From positions 10,325,774 to 10,389,773 of the forward strand of contig NC_058513.1 of assembly GCF_020382885.2 (NCBI RefSeq): DNA of 64,000 nt, read 5' to 3'. This document shows, piece after piece, positions 62,401 to 64,000 of this stretch; the stretch's first letter is position 1; each line of letters opens with the position of its first letter. This DNA is from Scatophagus argus (Eukaryota > Chordata > Actinopteri > Scatophagidae). A model generated the notes under the pieces. It had not been told where the DNA came from. It did no database searches and was given only the letters and a program-made list of their open reading frames with translations. The position numbers were made by a program, and so were the translations under genes.

Positions 62401-63824
62401 AAGCTCTGGAAATAAACCCATTCACTTCCATTATTTTTTAAAGACTTGACTGGAGTTAACTGTAAAAGAACAACGAGTTTTGATGGATGGAACCACAAGG
62501 CCTGTGAAAGGGAAACATTTTATATCTGACTGACTTCTCATTGTCCCCACAGCGGAACTGGGTGCTGGAGCAGTCGGCCACACACTGGATGGTGAAGCCC
62601 ACGGAGAGGGCGATGAAGTGATCTGGACACTCACAGGAAGCTTCCTTCCCACCAGCAGCAATCAGACACAAATGACTGCAAGTCAGATGATGGGAAGAGC
62701 AGGGGTTTTCACCTGGGAAATAAATTGATTGAACATAACATATTGGTCACTTCTGGGCTGCAGTTAATTGAGACAATAAGATTATAAGTATCTGCTTTTC
62801 AAATGTACGCACTCCTAGGCTGCCTGTAAGGGTGGTACACATGGATGTCATAGGGCCGGTGGGTGTTGTTGCCCATGATTGTGCGCTGTTCGCCGGTGTA
62901 CTTATGGGCTTTCTCTACTGTGTGTGTGTTCCAGTCTGTCCAGTAGACCCAATCCTCAAAGAGGGTAACTGCAAAAACATGGGGAAGTGTACCAGCGATG
63001 GCCCGGTGTCGGTTTTGGCCGTCCATATCTGCAAAGCTAATGGTTGATACATTGTCGGGTTAATACATGTTGTAGGCATTTCTACTCAAAATGAATGAAT
63101 TGAATGAATGAAACTGAATTGCTTAACTCACTCCAGAAAGTTAAGGTGGGAGTCAGCAAAGAAGATCTTGTTGTTGGTGTAGTCTATGGTCAGGGCATTG
63201 GGCCACTCCAGCTTGGTTGTGATAATGGCACTGACGTTTCTTCCATCCATGCCAGCTCTGCCGATATATGCTGTGTCACCCCAGTCGGTCCAGTACAGCC
63301 ATCTGCATAAGAAAAAGAGAGAGAACAGGAAGGAAGAACACAGAGAGGGATGGGAACAATCCAAACAGAGGATTAAGTATTGAATCAAAGTTTATATTTA
63401 CGATTACAAATCTTCAGAAAACAGTTAATTCTATTATTCTTATCATTTTTTGACATACTTAATTGCGCTTTTTATTCCTCTGCTTAACTGGTCCAGTGAG
63501 AGCACAACATTTCATAGACTATGAAAATACTATTTAAATACAATATTTACATAGGCTAGGTTTGTATGTAGTTTTTTTACAGTTACAATCATTTCCGACA
63601 GGAGAAACATTTTTGCTACTTTAACTGTAAACATCTGTGCTTGTGTGTGGAGGTGTGAGTGTCAGTACCCATATTTAGGGTTAACAGCCACAGCGCGAGG
63701 TCGGCTGATAATATAACTGGCATTTCCAGCTGTGAAACCTCCTGACAGCAGCTTCTTCTGGTAGCGCCCATCCAGCTCCATCACATGAATTGAGCCGTAA
63801 TAAGAGTCCGACCAGTAAAACTTC
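50837..63824 (-). CDS. LDL-receptor-related protein of the LRP1/LRP2 (megalin) class, C-terminal part
   Basis: Thirty exons in transcript order: 63824-63669, 63302-63132, 63036-62813, 62712-62535, 62059-61863, 61609-61364, 60931-60803, 60528-60409, 60153-60037, 59954-59838, 59231-59094, 58771-58649, 57823-57695, 56880-56749, 56557-56432, 55995-55852, 55714-55549, 55402-55274, 55021-54801, 54684-54502, 54297-54178, 53948-53861, 53643-53579, 53445-53283, 53024-52961, 52351-52220, 51848-51744, 51583-51506, 51273-51217, 50875-50837. About 1351 residues, phases all consistent. Order: end of a YWTD propeller, EGF, 11 LDL-A repeats, EGF, Ca-binding EGF (DINEC), full YWTD propeller, two EGF modules, one TM helix, ~190-aa tail. 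It is an endocytic receptor of the plasma membrane. Eleven LDL-A repeats match cluster IV of both LRP1 and LRP2. Only two EGF modules before the membrane and a Leu-Pro-rich juxtamembrane stretch favour LRP2. Fish lrp13, a vitellogenin receptor, is an alternative. N-terminus is beyond the window; bases 63825-64000 are intron. Confidence 0.92.
54502..55995 (-). other. LRP YWTD beta-propeller (membrane-proximal)
   Basis: Exons 55995-55852, 55714-55549, 55402-55274, 55021-54801 and 54684-54502 encode YWTD-like blades ([52 protein letters not shown]). An EGF pair precedes the propeller and an EGF module follows ([10 protein letters not shown]). In this family the propeller mediates acid-dependent ligand release in endosomes. 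Confidence 0.88.
58454..58476. repeat. GT dinucleotide microsatellite
   Basis: About eleven GT units followed by a G-run, in an LRP intron. Confidence 0.85.
59394..59535. mobile_element. Probable SINE-like dispersed repeat fragment
   Basis: The stretch GGGGATGACATGCAACACGG followed by a TTGAATCAGGAACTTTGCAG block resembles a very common fish dispersed repeat. In that repeat ATGACATGCAGCAAAGG-type sequence precedes a tRNA-like TTCGAA box. No duplication was found. It lies in an LRP intron. Confidence 0.45.
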
Positions 63825-64000
63825 CTGCGGCAGACAAAAAAGATCAGACGAGACTGATTCAGTACTTACGACATCCGTCTTAAATTTGGATTTTAAACAA
63901 ATTTATCTACATATTGGACAGCTTATGGCTGAACAAACTACAAAATAATGAATTATTTATTCACAAAGACAGATTTAATAATTGAGTTCCTCCCTCCTCA

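Larger units (their letters stand above)
57695..62712 (-). other. LRP ligand-binding cluster: 11 LDL-receptor class A repeats
   Basis: Repeats run from CSSTQFRC (end of exon 62712-62535) to DCNC-type [11 protein letters not shown] (exon 57823-57695). Each has six Cys and the acidic Ca-binding end C-X-D-X-S-D-E; the last repeat has TDE instead of SDE. Most repeats occupy one phase-1/phase-1 exon. Exon 61609-61364 encodes two, and the first repeat is split between exons 62712-62535 and 62059-61863. The typical ligand-contact pattern W-X-C-D-G is present in several. Confidence 0.9.

Overview
The window is vertebrate nuclear DNA, almost certainly from a teleost fish and probably a percomorph. The evidence is multi-exon genes with GT-AG introns, AATAAA signals, long dinucleotide microsatellites, fish-type dispersed repeats (a short element ending in GGATGGATGGA, palindromic MITE-like copies, a decayed Tc1-like transposase), and a gene order matching parts of human 17q. 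No prokaryotic, organellar or viral genes were seen. Gene models were built by hand by joining open frames at splice sites with matching phases. Five of the seven models close from start codon to stop codon with no frame conflict; the other two run off the window ends.

Layout. On the + strand: the 3' part of slc4a1 (band 3/AE1 anion exchanger, 95-4259); a short UBTF-like HMG-box gene (5589-9168); a short atxn7l3-like SAGA subunit gene (11305-13351); smarcd2 (BAF60b, 15812-23084); and psmc5 (26S proteasome ATPase Rpt6, 24900-29025). On the - strand: mpp3 (MAGUK scaffold, coding 39610-29685, with a probable 5' exon near 48.4-48.65 kb), and the 3' part of a giant LDL-receptor-related gene of the LRP1/LRP2 class (63824-50837). 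psmc5 and mpp3 are convergent, with stop codons 659 bp apart. Most other non-coding DNA is the roughly 9 kb mpp3 5' intron, which holds most of the repeats.

Functionally this is a block of linked genes, not an operon. It covers erythroid/epithelial anion exchange, rRNA transcription, two chromatin complexes (SAGA deubiquitinase module, SWI/SNF), proteasome unfolding, polarity scaffolding and lipoprotein or yolk endocytosis. SLC4A1-UBTF-ATXN7L3 is the human order, and SMARCD2 and PSMC5 are neighbours in human.

Most worth a second look: an atxn7l3 model whose frame closes without the C-terminal SCA7 domain; a UBTF-like protein reduced to a dimerisation-like segment, two HMG boxes and an acidic tail; an LRP cytoplasmic tail in which four phase-0 exons carry one NPxY endocytosis motif each; an 18-nt microexon in mpp3; an approximately 87-bp duplication in two mpp3 introns, one copy of which abuts a splice donor; and a truncated SINE-like insertion flanked by a perfect 10-bp target-site duplication. 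I found nothing that amounts to a wholly new biological system.
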